From positions 26,157,432-26,221,431 of the forward strand of contig LS997566.1 in NCBI GenBank assembly GCA_000469685.2: a stretch of 64,000 bases of DNA. The letters run 5' to 3'. The notes beneath the pieces are model-generated. The model searched no databases. It was not told the DNA's origin and worked only from the letters and a program-made list of their open reading frames with translations. Positions 1 through 13,485 of this stretch are shown one piece after another (positions within the stretch are counted from its first letter, which is position 1; each line of letters opens with the position of its first letter). The DNA is from Haemonchus contortus. Taxonomy: Eukaryota > Nematoda > Chromadorea > Rhabditida > Trichostrongylidae. Position numbers and translations under genes: made by a program.

Positions 1-24
1 GAAGTGGTACCCTCGAGTGTTCTT

Positions 25-549
25 AAAGGCACCGTTTACGATAAATTTAGGGTACACTTTTTTGACGGGAATTGTTAGAACTACTCTAGAATAAAGCGAT
101 AACAACGAAAAAGCGCAAAAAACGATGAACAAAAAGAAATAGAAAGGGTCAAAGAAGAGCTGGAAAGGGGGGGTGGACGATTTTCACGTTGGAAGAACGG
201 CGGTTAAGAGAGTCTCCGGGCGAGTGCACGAAGGCGACGCAATGTCTGCAATAGCAGGCGACACACCCAAACAGCTGATTTAGACTTCAGTCTTGAACCT
301 GTCAATTTGCCAACCAGCTTATCGATTTTTCACCAACTTCGCTCCAATGCGAAAGTGGTGAACGGCAATTAGATTTCGTAGTCAGCTTAGCGAGGGGCGG
401 AGGGCGACCGTGGCTCACTCTCCAGCCCCTTATTGTGCCCTATCCAGACCGTTTTCCGACCTCATTCCTGCACAAATGGTATCAGAGGGGGCGTCGCATT
501 CAAACCATGTGCAAGTCTCCGAAACCATTTTTCCGTGAACTGTGCCTTT
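25..549. repeat. MITE-like element, copy 1
   Basis: The left end reads AAAGGCACCGTTTACGATAA and the right end is its imperfect inverse (GTGAACTGTGCCTTT). About 525 bp lie between them with no coding content. The same termini bound the copy at 39201-39860, and the left terminus recurs at 5356. Flanking sequence on both sides matches the interior of a Helitron-like repeat, so this copy seems to have landed inside it. The superfamily is not determined: no clean target duplication could be read. Confidence 0.6.
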
Positions 550-1435
550 GAGTGATAATAACACCGTTATTAGATGTCGTTATCACTGGACCTTCTTTCC
601 TCCACGGGCACATCATCAGTTGAGAATTCCAAATTACTGGCGGTCGGATGAGCTTTGTCGTAAATTATATCAAAACGTCAAGTAACCTTGATCTTCCACC
701 TTGCTGGGTAGCGGTAGTAGTCTGTATAACAGTCGTAATCATCAATACATCGTAAATAACACAAGTTAAACTCAGTTGGTAAGTGCTCTTATCAGTCGCT
801 ATCAGCTGTTATCATTTACTATCATCGGTCGTCTACGATCTCACCATACTCCACATCACATGCCGAACCGTCAAGGCTTCACTATTAATACCATTATTAT
901 AGTGGCTCTACGCTTTCGAGGATTTTCATTAGCCCTTATCAGTTTTATCAGCTTCTGGCCTGGCACCGACCGTTCTCGATCCCGTCACCGAGTACCTACG
1001 ATGCTGTCACATCTTACATAGCCTATTAAAATTACAAGATCCCATTATTAACAGAAAGTGCGTAACACATCGAAAGGCTCTCGCCTTCTATAGTTTCTTA
1101 CCAGTCCCCATCACTTGCTATCATTCTTGTCACCAATTATTAACGGTTCCATCACATCCTACACCATCTGTCAAAGTGTCAAGGCTTCATCGTTAACGCA
1201 AAGGGAGCTATGGGTTTTGTAATTGGCTTTTAAGGCTTCTTATCAGTTTCTATTGATTGTTCTCACTTCCTATTATCATCAGCGTTTTCATCCTGTCGCC
1301 TTCTTACCTTCAAACTCGAATGCTTCAGCTACAGTGGGACAGGAGTTATGAATTTTCGATCGGACAAACACACACACATACATACACACAAACACACCAA
1401 CAGACACACTTAGCCGATTACATATGTAAGTAGGA
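550..1435 (-). mobile_element. Helitron-like element, 5' end at 1435 (minus)
   Basis: Read on the minus strand from 1435, the sequence starts TCCTAC, continues through a TAATCGGCTAAGTGTGTC block into a GT-rich tract, and then into interior sequence matching 26528-27470 in inverted orientation. The plus-strand base after 1435 is T, so the element begins after A on its own strand, as Helitrons do. Its 3' half is cut by the MITE-like element at 25-549. It encodes nothing; the open frames here are shadows of repeat sequence. Confidence 0.55.
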
Positions 1436-1536
1436 TAACGAGATGTGGTATGGATTTGTAGACATGTCAGTAGAACTAGTAGCGTATAGCTCGAGATTGT
1501 CATAGGTAAAAGAACTGAGCTCATTACTGATAATGA

Positions 1537-2804
1537 TCCTACTATATGTAATCCGCTGAGTGTGTCTGTTGGTGTGTCGGTATGTTTGTCTGACCGGAAA
1601 TTCATAACTCCGGTCCCCGTGGACCTAGAGCGTTCAAACTTGGTAGGATTACGGGTGGCAGGATGGGAACACTTATGGTAGGTAGCAGAACCGGACTCCA
1701 TGCACAGGGGGCGGGACGTACGCGATAGTAATTTTCGGCCGCAATTTCATAACAGCAGGACCGGACTCCATACACAGGGGGCGGGGCGTACGCGATAGTA
1801 GTTTTGGGCTGCAATTTCATAACGCCTGTCCCCATAGACCGAGAGCGGTGAAATTGGGTAGGATTACACTTTTCGTACCAACAATGGGACCTCAGCATTT
1901 TAGTAAGTGATGGGGGATATGTCGCAATCGTAGGTTCTTGGTGACAATAACGATCATATTTGATAAGAGAAGATAAGGGACCAACCGACCAAAATCCCAA
2001 CGTCTTCGGTATCTACGATGTATCTTTGACCGTTCGGTATGTTTCATTCGATAAGAAGGGATCGGTAGAGCAGCGTGACAAGAGTCAGTGGTAAGTGCAG
2101 TGATAGGGACCCATTAGGGCAATACGATAAGCATATTAGAACTTTGTTCATTTCTTACCATTACATTACGACCACTACCCAGCAAGGTTTGTGATTCAAT
2201 GAAGGATCCTCTTTGCTCTATATCATTTGCGGCAAAAATTAATAGACCGTCCGTAATCTGGAAGTCTCAACTAATGATATCTCCGTGAAGAAAAGGGTCC
2301 ATTGATAAAGAACATCTGATAATGGTGCTATCATCGCTCAGGACTTCTAGACAGCATCATGTTTGGTTGGTAAACAATTGGACTTTTGATGGTTTTTTTA
2401 ACAAAAGGAGCAAAAGATCGGGAATTCCAATCAAAGGCCTATGCACCAACTTTCACTGTGTACCATTTGCGGTGCCCTGTTAGTCCTGTGTCGAATTTCG
2501 TGTACAGGAAACTATTATTTGTTTCAGAAAAAGGAGTTTGGAGAGTTAGCCGACCTACTACAACTTTGTAAGAAAAAAGGATGCTCAGCGCCAGCCGGCG
2601 AACTAAGTATGTGTTATGCTACGACGACATAATCTATTCCGAGCTCTGTTTCAGTTTCATACTTTCACTCAGTTAAACAGCGGGAAAACTTAAAATCTAT
2701 AAACTTTGAAAAGGGGGAAAATCTCTTCAGTTAAACGTTTCTCGTGATAGGGTGTTTGACCCAAGAAGGAGGAGAGCCTGACGTTAGCCGGGCGATCCGA
2801 CTGG
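1537..2804 (+). mobile_element. Non-autonomous Helitron-like element, both ends present
   Basis: This is one of the best complete copies. It starts with TCCTACTATATGTAATCCGC directly after an A. It runs through the GTGTGTC tract and decayed copies of the 145-bp repeat (near 1603, 1746 and 1818). It ends with a GC hairpin (CCTGACGTTAGCCGGG), then GATCCGACTGG, followed by T at 2805. TC at the 5' end, a hairpin about 11 nt from the end, a CTRR terminus (here CTGG) and A/T insertion without duplication are established Helitron marks. No replicase is present. Assignment to Helitrons rather than another rolling-circle relative is inference. Confidence 0.7.
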
Positions 2805-2824
2805 TATTACTTATAGGCCAATAT

Positions 2825-3960
2825 TCTACCATATGTATAATTCGCCGAGTGTGTCTGTTGGTTTGTCGGTGTGTTTGCTTGCATGTATGCCGGTGTGGGT
2901 GTTTGACCAAAAAATTTGTGACCCCTGTTTACGTGGACCTAGAGCACTGAAACGTGGTATGAGTAGAGGCGATAGGTTTGGAACACTTATATCAGGTAGC
3001 AGGACCAGACTCTGCTCACAGGGAGCAGGGTTCGTTGAGAGTGAATGTTTTAGTAAAATGCGTTTGTTGTTCGAATGCGTTTGTTTAACCGTAACTTTCT
3101 GCTGAATGCTTCTTGAATTTAAAAATAAAAAAATGCACACCATGAACGAGCAGAACAACTTTCCTTGAATACGGGTGACGAGAGAGAATAAAAGCAGAAA
3201 TGAGGCGCTCACTAAAGGAATGTCAGAAATCGTTTAGAGAGCCTTTGATGAAATTAAAAAACACTTCGCAAAAATGCGGACAATGGTAGGGAGCAAAACC
3301 TCATTTCATGCCCATGAAGCACGACCACTACCACGAAGCCACGTGGACACTTGTTATCGAAGCGACGAGTTCGCATATCCAATCGATACTACTGCCGAGC
3401 AAAATTCGGGTCCCCATAGCTTTTTGAGGAGAACCATTTTGCAGTTTTGATTTCCTTTTTCGTAAACAGCATTCAAAACTCTACCGATTCATCTAGCTCT
3501 CCGTTCAAAGTTCCAAGATAAGTAGACTACCCCTCCCTGGTGAGAGAGCAGGAATCACCTACTAATCAAATCCTAGCGTCTTCGGTATTTACGATGTAGC
3601 TTCGACTGTTTAGTATTTTTCGTTCAATATAAGGAATGGTAGAGTACGGTAACAAAAGTGAAAGGGGAGTGCAGTAATAGGGACTTATAAGCAGCACTAC
3701 GATGAGCAGATGAGAATTTTATTCATTTCTCGCTATTGGATTGCTACCGCTACCCTGCCAGGTTTGAGACTCAATAAGGATCTTCCTCGTTCGATATCAT
3801 TTGCGACAAAACTTCACCGACCGCCACTTATCTGGAATTCTCAACTAATGATATCCCCGTGAAGAAAAAGGTTCAGAAAAAGGTTTGTAAACGACATCTG
3901 ATAATGGGTTATCACTGCTGGAAACATCTGTGAGTACCGTGCATGACACTGGTTGCCTGA
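2825..3960 (+). mobile_element. Helitron-like element, 3'-truncated
   Basis: A second 5'-end-like sequence (TCTACCATATGTATAATTCG) starts only 20 bp after the 3' end of the previous copy. It is followed by the GTGTGTC tract, a single degenerate 145-bp unit (2925-3030), and family interior at about 3540-3950 that aligns with 1985-2340. No hairpin or CTGG terminus follows, so the 3' end is lost. The stretch 3110-3540 is not clearly shared with other copies. Confidence 0.5.
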
Positions 3961-4518
3961 CAATTGAGTCTTTATTGGGCATTTATTTTTAGGTATTTCA
4001 AATGTTTAAACTGGGGTCAGATATACATCGCGAACATATCATCGAACAAGCCCTAGATCAAATGACAAGAAAGCAAGAAGCTATTGATACAGATCTGATT
4101 GCATGAGTACCATTATTCACCTTTACCTAAGCAAAGAAAATCATACTCTCGAAGCAAATTCTCTAAACGAAAGCGGGAATCCGGAGAACTATTCCGACTC
4201 TGATTAAGATCCTGATCTCGCTAAGGCTTGACTGCGTTACCATGAAATACTGCCCTATGTGGTGAGGTGAGGTGAAGAAGCTCCGCAAAACTGACAACTG
4301 CAAAAGAGGCGCAGATCTCACACTTCTCGACTGTAGTCGGAATTCGACGAGTACGCTTTGAATTCTCCAGCTTCATCTCCTACGTTGTTTTCACTGCGAG
4401 TGCTCTTTGTTGAGAACTGGAGTTGTCCGCGTCATTGTTCTTCTATGAGGGAGGTGAGTAGAGGGAGCGCCGCACCCCTCACCCTCAACGGTTCGATGAT
4501 CAGAGCAATGCGTAGGTT
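3961..4518. other. Unassigned interval
   Basis: No convincing coding exon, RNA gene or element terminus was found. A small plus-strand frame at 4358-4540 has no splice or start support. The interval lies between a truncated Helitron-like copy and a mariner. Confidence 0.3.
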
Positions 4519-5326
4519 GCCTTCTATATTTCGGGATTAGAAAACAAAAATAATTATTAATTATTGAAAATTGCTTTATTGTTTTTCGAAATATTCGCCA
4601 TGACACCTGTTCTATACACTTTTGCATGGGTTTGAAACAATTGCCGAGGCACTTTTGCCACTCTGATTGAGGTAATGTAAAACATGCATTCCGAACGCGT
4701 CAACCGCCTCTTTAGGTGTCGAAAAACGTTGACCTCTCATTTTATTTTTTACGTTCTGGATAAAAGAAGTCATTCGGTGACAAGTCAGGACTATATGGCG
4801 GATTACTGATCAAATCGATGTTTTTAGTGCTCGAAAATGCAGTTGTTTGAGTCGATGTGTGAGAGCTCGCATTGTCATAGTGAAGTTTTTTTTCGAACGA
4901 ATTTTTGACGGTCAAATGTTCATGCAATATTGAATGTGTGCTGATTACACTAATGCCTAGGGTTGCCTCAATCTCACGATAGGTCACATGGCGAGTCACA
5001 TGACGGGTTTCCGGAGCAACAACTGATTTTGGACGACCTCCACGAAATTCGTTTTGAAGTGAACTACGTCCTCGGATGAATTTACCATACCATCGATAAA
5101 CATTGGTCCTTTATCGTCAAAAATGAAACCAGGTTCATCCATGCACTGTTGTTGAGCTACTCCACGTCGAAAAATCTAAAACGCACGCAAGGTCGCACGA
5201 AAATGTTCACGATTTAAGTTAGGTTTTTCTGGGTACGTAGAATTTCAAAAAGGTCAAACATTACGATAGAGCTGTCAGTTGCCAGTTTGTGGCACTAGGG
5301 TTACTCAATTCCAAAATATAAAAGGC
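4519..5326 (-). mobile_element. Internally deleted mariner, cecropia-like subfamily
   Basis: Imperfect inverted ends face each other (CCTTCTATATTTCGGGATTA at left, CCTTTTATATTTTGGAATTG on the minus strand at right). Minus-strand translation gives an N-terminal piece (RHVTYREIEATLGIS, ILHEHLTVK) fused to a C-terminal piece (YDNASSHTS, PPYSPDLSPNDFF). In full-length mariners of the cecropia/insect type a central block containing the first catalytic Asp lies between these, so about 170 codons are missing. The third catalytic Asp (the D of PND) is kept; the HHDN box reads HYDN. It is dead. The subfamily assignment rests on recognised motifs. Confidence 0.75.
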
Positions 5327-5355
5327 GACTCTTGTATAACAGATCCGACAGTTTT

Positions 5356-5800
5356 AAAGGCACGGTTTACGATAATTCAATGAGCGGGAACGTCAATGGG
5401 TTTCTCGCCTCTCGATCGATGTCACGTCATAACGTCAGACGAGTGTCGAGACAATGCAAATTGCAACTATTCGGTCTAGGACCCACACACAATCAGTTAG
5501 TTAGCGAGTGATGAGGCGGTGTTTTTCTCCGATTCTTTTTTCCTCTGTTATTCTTTTTGCTGCCGCGATCTCTTATTTAATTTCCTACCCCTAGAGGCTG
5601 AAAAAGATGAGCTACTTTCGATGTTGTTAGGGTTTTTTGCTTACTAATGCTCATAAGGGAATGAATTTTTGCTTACCATGGTTTGTTATACGTACCAGGA
5701 CCCACACGTGCGCAGTGAGATACATTGTATAGCTCGTCCAAAGCCCCACTCTTCTTCATTTTTCTAGTTTCATTCTCACCACCAAATTTCATTCAAAATC
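5356..5800 (+). repeat. MITE-like element, copy 2 (right end not found)
   Basis: Begins AAAGGCACGGTTTACGATAA. It matches copy 3 (39201-39860) through shared blocks: the CTCGATCGATGTCACGTC segment (about 5407), the GACCCACAC-CAATCAG segment, the TTATTTAATTTC-TACCCC segment and the CATTGTAT-GCTCGTCCAA segment near 5725. Similarity fades near 5790 and no right terminus is seen. Confidence 0.6.
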
Positions 5801-6848
5801 TGGTGGAGTGCGGTGGCCGGGTGTAGTTACTTCTCCCCGAAAATGTCGTCGTGCTTGCCACATTCAAACCTCCGCTCAATCACTGCCGCTTACCATGAGA
5901 ATTTGGGGAGAAGTACCGTTTGTAGAAGAAGAGTAACAATGTGAAAGCACTTCCTCGGAATCGTGACTCCTCAAGTATTTGATGGAACAACGAAATACCT
6001 CATTTCCTAACCCCGCTTGGGAACTGCAGTAGAATCACCGAAGCATGTAAGAACCTCGCAAATTGAATGAAGATCTCACTGAAAACTGGAAGAAGTGTAT
6101 TTTTCGAGATAGATCATTTTCACGAAAACTCAACCATTTTTGAAAATTATCACATCTGGAAACTCTCCCTCCTCATAAATTGATACAAATCTGTGGAGAG
6201 CGATACAGTGATACAGATCTCTTCACCTTAGCTCATTTTATAGGGATAGGTTAATGTGGGTGCAAACAGATCTGGACGAAGAGGTCTTCTATTAAGAAGT
6301 CTCAGTAGGATGTTGAGGGAGAGTAAGCATTTATTACATACCATGCCGGAACTTTGGGTTCATTTGAAAGCACAGTTCGATAATTTTAAGTAACCCGGAT
6401 TATGAAGAAAAATGGAAGTCAACATCAAAAATAGTGCAATAAAGGTGAAGAAACTGCGTGAATCGGTGTTTCCAGAGTGAAAAAATGCTCCGAAAAATCG
6501 TAAAAAGGAGGCTGAAGTGATTCCTTTCAAGGGCTGCCCATAGCTCATTGAACTGCTGTGCGGGGACGGACTCGCTGATATTGGTGATGACCGAGTAATG
6601 GAATAGGGCGTGAGCCGGACGTAGAGTACTTTGAGGACGGTTGAATAAGTGTTTAAATACGATCATGGTAGAACGAGGAATAACGCGAAACGAACCAGAC
6701 AATGGCATATATTGAGAAACGGAATCGTTGAAGGGAAATTCAAATAATAAATCTGCTGCACACGGCACGGCACTGGCAAATGGCAATGTTAGTGACAGGA
6801 TCAAGAAAAACCTTCCAGTGAGTCTTATCTGGAAGAAATACAGAAATA
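5801..6848. other. Unassigned interval left of a mariner
   Basis: The longest frame is 6400-6861 on the minus strand. It has a hydrophobic N-terminal stretch (FFLILSLTLPFASAV), but its ATG falls inside the terminal repeat of the neighbouring mariner, so this start cannot predate the insertion. Plus-strand translation is lysine-rich and broken by stops. No family was recognised. Confidence 0.25.
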
Positions 6849-8107
6849 CAGGGTGCGCCATAAATATGGTAACAAAGTAATTTGGCTACAGAAACAGGAG
6901 TTAACATTGATACAAGGTGAATTTATGTGAACTATTTACTATGCATCGCATCTACAAAACAAACACACGGTCATCTCATATAACCGTTTCCTGTACTAAT
7001 TATAGTTCAAAGATGCTGCGGCTACTTATCGACGGCGGCACGCAGAGATACTTGAAAAACTCCAGCCTAGGATTTTTTCAATGATTCCTTAGAAGCAGCA
7101 ATAGTGGTGCATTTTGAAGCGCAGGCCTTCCTCTCTAGTCTGGGCTATATCCAGCGACCCATCACATTGTGATCCGGAAAATTCGTAGAAGGATTGGAAG
7201 GTGGGATATGGTCGCGAACACTTCTTCACCACCAGTCTCGATCTTTTCCCATTCATGAGCAAGTGCGCCGTTGTTTTCAAATTGGATCTCCAGAAAAATC
7301 TTTGACCCTCTACTGCACCCTTTCAGGAAACCCCTTCTAAAAGGGGTGCGGAGTAAATCTTGTACTTCTCTTGACCAAAATTCGCGATATCGCTCTAATG
7401 ATAGAAACTCTAGCCCAGACTATCATGAAAGAGGAATAATGGCTTTCTGACTCTTCTCAACGGCTTCAGCCCTCTTGGTGTAGAATATATGTATACTTTG
7501 GGATCTCATCATTTCTTCCACGCTGAACATCCTTTAGTCAAAAAAATGTGTGTCGAAGCGCGTGCCGTGCGCAAGTAACGCACGGCACTTGATTTTTCTC
7601 TTCAATTTCTTCCCGTTAAAAAGCTTATAGGGCATAAGAATCTTATCTGGATACAATTCTAGTGGCTCTGGGTAGACTCCTCCCATCGGACTAGAACATA
7701 CAAACAAATCAGCAGCCATTTTCTGGTGTTTCTGCAGGTTCCGCAGCTTACTCCTTCCCAAAGAATTGTATTCGGAAAAGGGGTCGTATGTGAGACAAGA
7801 CGACCGTATTGAGGTTTGTTATTGACCTGTCTACGCAACGCGATCCAAGAGACTGTCATGTGGGAAATGTTGAAACGAGGAACGAACCCGGAAAAGCACT
7901 CTTCAAAAGCGCGCAAGGACGGAACGGTTGGTTGATGTCTACGAAGCTCCACCGTTTTTCGAAATTTGACGAATTGAGAGTACCAAAATAAATATGTGGG
8001 CTGAGGTACATCATAAAAGTAAGGGGAGGTGCAGATCTGGAGAAACCCTCCAAACAAGGAAATTACGGAGGTCTGAAAAGTTGTTACCATATTTATGGCG
8101 CACTCTG
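6849..8107 (-). mobile_element. Mariner-like element with CAGGGTGCGCC ends
   Basis: The ends are perfect or near-perfect inverted repeats, CAGGGTGCGCCATAAATATG at left and the inverse at right (one change in the first bases), each next to a TA. Length is 1,259 bp. The minus-strand C-terminal coding region is recognisable near 7000-7180 (LERKACASKCTTIAA, LRAAVDK, a final G-Y-M-R), and the first catalytic block near 7500-7600 as a KRKIKCRALL stretch followed by HFFD and RMFSVEE. These match the Tc1/mariner group whose C-terminus ends in a GGYF-like motif. Several stops and frame changes show it is dead. The 208-codon frame across 7659-8285 is mixed element and flank and is not a gene. Confidence 0.75.
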
Positions 8108-8337
8108 TAGAAGGTAGTGAGAAGCACGTCTTATTGAATGGCGATAGCGAGCACATAAAAGGTGAAATGCTGGTGCATGCCTTAGTGCGCACGATGTTGT
8201 TTCCCAAGAATTTGGCTTCAATGTTTGATCGCTGTAGGATATTTCTCATGGCTGCTGTGGGGTTAGCGGAAATCGCAGCTATCAAAGAAGCACTGAGAGA
8301 AATAATTTATTTGCGGAGAGCAAGGATGACGTGATTA
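8108..8337 (+). other. Open block right of the mariner, unrecognised
   Basis: A 76-codon plus-strand open stretch contains VHALVRTMLFPKNLASMFDR and IKEALREIIYLRRARM. It begins directly after the mariner and ends in TGA at about 8335. It may be part of the gag coding region whose zinc knuckle follows at 8420, but no known gag domain was recognised. Confidence 0.25.
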
Positions 8338-8386
8338 AATGACTCACTCATAGATTGTTGCATACCATCTTCGACAACTAACAGTT

Positions 8387-8800
8387 GTGCGCGAGCTGCT
8401 TGGTCCCAACTCCGACGTAACATGTTTCAGATGCGGAAGAGTAGGCCATATACAAACCTTTTGCAGGTTTCCCCCATCGCACTTAGCACCACCGAAACCC
8501 TTCTACCGTACCGCAGTTGAACAGCCATCTCAAAGAGATCCTCGTCAGCCGCGCAACAAATGGGGTAGTAGACAGGCCCCTAATAATCAACAATGAGTGG
8601 GAAATACTCAGGATTCCTTCAAAAATCAGGGCATTCCTGCCCAATCTTCGCATTCAACCGAGAGTCTTTTCCATCTTTGTCATGGAGTCAACGAGAACTC
8701 GGGACGACCCGCAAGTTCAGCCCGATCAAATGAGCACAAATGAGCATGAGCAGAGATGGTCATATTGCGGCTCTCTCTGAGAGAATTTCGCAACCCGTGA
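8387..8800 (+). pseudogene. Retroelement gag fragment with one CCHC zinc knuckle
   Basis: Plus-strand translation gives CFRCGRVGHIQTFC, a canonical C-x2-C-x4-H-x4-C nucleic-acid-binding knuckle as in retrotransposon Gag. A Pro/Gln/Arg-rich tail follows and stops at TGA at about 8594. The next 200 bp continue in a shifted frame (QSSHSTESLFHLC). Gag knuckles package element RNA in the cytoplasm. No protease or reverse transcriptase is visible between here and the integrase remnant at 9280, so most of pol is missing if both belong to one element. Confidence 0.55.
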
Positions 8801-9279
8801 CCTAAATCTTCAAGATAAACCGCAGGAACATCCTACCGAGAATACCAGGAGTTTGTCGGCCCCAGTCAGTTGGGCCTATTCATGTATGCTCGCCATAGCC
8901 GTCCTCTCCTAAATTTCGGACGCACACATTATTCCTCTCTTACTATGCTCTAATAAGGCACCAGTTAGTGATTGAAAATTTTCATCAACATCAACTGTTC
9001 ACAAACACTGCCATATGTATCTGCTAAGGTGAAACCATTTACGATTAACGTATATAGATCCAACCCCAGTGACTATAAAAGTCGCCGACGTTCGCCACGT
9101 AACAACACAAACCGCTACGTGCTCCGTAAACTTCTTCGGAGCCCGTTCGCAATCCGTAACATCGCATGTGTACACGGTATCCCCGGAATCATGCCGCCAC
9201 ATGGTAGTTCATAAGGCTTGCGCTCATTGCGATCTCCTCACGATGGAGATGGTTCTGAAAACTACGAGCACTCTAGGCT
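8801..9279 (+). other. Unassigned retroelement interior
   Basis: Both strands are interrupted by stops. Position between a gag knuckle and a BEL/Pao integrase tail suggests it is decayed pol, but no reverse transcriptase or protease motif could be read. Confidence 0.25.
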
Positions 9280-10094
9280 CCTACCTTCAAGTTGGGCAAA
9301 GACATCCTTACCAACGACCTACTGCAATTCGAGCACGACTCCGTAATCCAGCAATGCGCTACCAAACATGTGCTTCGGTGGAAATTCATAACACCCTTTT
9401 CCCCATGGGAAAGCGGTTTTATGAACGGCTGTTCGGTATAGTGAAGCGGGCAAATTCTTCTGTTAGAGATAGAAGCCGCGTTAAATACTAGGCCTTTGAC
9501 GACAGTCACCGTTCCAGCGACTGGCGAACTCACCACCTTACGGTCTATAGATCTCATCAATCCCTATTACTATCAAGGGCATTTCCTATAACCATTGGGT
9601 CCATCCTTTTCGGACTTCCAGTACTACGTTCCGAGCGATTCCGAGGCTAAACAGTCTCTGAAAGCTCAGCATGAGTGTCTTCTCAGCACATTGGATCATT
9701 TTTGGTCACTGTGGAAGGAGGACTACCTTCAGGCTTTGGCAGAACGCATCCAAAGCGTTGCAAAGGCCACGCGGGGATCGCGCTCCTGGCCTACTCTCGA
9801 GAAGTAGTGCTTATTGCGCAGGACAATGTGCCTAGAAAACTCTGGCCGCTAGCCATTATCACCAGGCTTAACAAGTCGCAAGATAGAGTACTTAGGTCTG
9901 TGCAGGTCAAAACACATAAGAATACATATACAGATCGCTCCATCAATCAGCTCTTTCCGCTGGATCTCCATGTGACAACAGCTGAAGAGTCGACAGACAA
10001 TATCCATCATAGGAAGCACAGGACATGTTCCGTGTCACCATCGCTTCCAACGAGGACTCAGCCTCGGCGAGCAGCTAAAAGGAGGCACTCGAGG
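9280..10094 (+). pseudogene. BEL/Pao integrase C-terminal region
   Basis: Several plus-strand frames joined by indels read as the end of a BEL/Pao polyprotein: KFITPFSPWESGF with the YERL-GIVKR stretch, an EIEAALNTRPLTTVTV block, then FSDFQYYVPSDSEAK, LDHFWSLWKEDYLQALAERI, IAQDNVPRKLWPLAIITRLN and DRSINQLFPLDLH, and a basic TQPRRAAKRRHS tail. In this family these positions are the integrase catalytic-core end and the chromodomain-like tail acting on element cDNA in the nucleus. Frameshifts and stops make it non-functional. Coding similarity ends exactly at a splice-donor-like AG/GTAAGTTT at 10095. Confidence 0.75.
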
Positions 10095-10602
10095 TAAGTT
10101 TCGGTTAATTTCTCTCTGTATAATGCGTTTCTTTTCTATTTAGCTTAGTTTTCTTCTTTTTAATAGCTCAATTATGGTCATTTATGTGTAATTCTTCTTT
10201 CCTTTCCTTTCTCCCATTTTTTTTTCGTTTTTCTTGCCGATTTTTCATTTCTCGACGTGTTGTTCCTTTTTCACGCATTATTCTCATCATCCTGGTGAGA
10301 ACGGATGCGTGCGTCCTCATGTCAATATGAGAGTTTCAGCAGCTGATCACCTTAGGTAGAGATGGTTTACACAGGTCAACACCTACAGTATGTAGAATGT
10401 CGCCGCAGGACCCGTCGCCTACCATTGGTCAGCCATGGCATTTCATAACGACTGACGATTCAGCTGACACTCGCCAGTTGCGATAGCTTTGCCATCTTCG
10501 CTACAGTAGTTTTATAGTTCCAGTGTTTCATTATAGGATTTTCCTATCTTTTAGTGCGTCATTATCATTGTGTTGTATTTCATTGTTTACCATCCTTTAT
10601 AG

Positions 10603-10610
<8 letters not shown>
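10095..10610 (+). other. Non-coding, intron-like or LTR-like spacer
   Basis: This 516-bp T-rich stretch begins GTAAGTTTCGG directly after the integrase tail and ends TAGAGTTTCAG before open sequence, so it has the form of a nematode intron. It could equally be a decayed LTR between two retroelement units. No TATA/poly(A) pair was seen in it. Confidence 0.3.
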
Positions 10611-13021
<2,411 letters not shown>

Positions 13022-13485
13022 GTTTATGTAGGTAAGTTTGTTCGTCGTTACACTCTGTCAGTTTCTTATGTCTGTATTTTAATGCGTGTTCAAGGTGCAC
13101 CCTTAAGGTGCGCACACCCTGTCTGTCGTTTAGTATTGGTCAATTCGTTGGTCGAATGGTTGGTTGTTCGAGGAAGTTGGTTGAGATAGTGGTCGACGAG
13201 TCGAGTGGTCGAGGACGACAATTGCTCAAGAGCAAGATGGTGTTGTTCGATGTCGAGTCCGATCGTTGGTTGTCAGAAGTTGGTTATGGTTCGATGCGAG
13301 AGTTGTGGTCGAGTTAACGTCGTCAAGTTCAACATCAACGTCAAAGTCAACATCATGTCAGTCTGTGCAAGCAGTCAAGTGGTCAGCAGTTGGTCATCAA
13401 GAGAAGATAGTGAAAGTAGCGACAAGTCAGGTCATCTATCGTGTGGCAATCACATTCTACGCTTGATTTCCTGTCTTTGAGGATG
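13022..13485 (+). repeat. Low-complexity GTCGA/GTTGG-rich stretch
   Basis: From about 13130 to 13440 the plus strand is built from short, irregular GTTGGT, GTCGAG and GTCAAC words. It is rich in G and T in its first half and in CAA-GTC words in its second. The frames are open only because of this composition. It separates the gag region from the LTR-like module. Confidence 0.4.

Noticed and set aside
1360..1420. CA/GT tracts as CRISPR-like or regulatory repeats (also 26440, 28460, 46970, 55180)
   Set aside because: Simple dinucleotide-rich sequence at a fixed position inside the Helitron-like 5' end; no spacer structure.
6400..6861. 153-codon minus-strand ORF with signal-like start
   Set aside because: The ATG lies in the mariner terminal repeat, no splice support exists, and no family was recognised.
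7659..8285. 208-codon minus-strand ORF
   Set aside because: It crosses the end of the mariner at 8107, so it joins element and flank. Its reading does not match the transposase frame.
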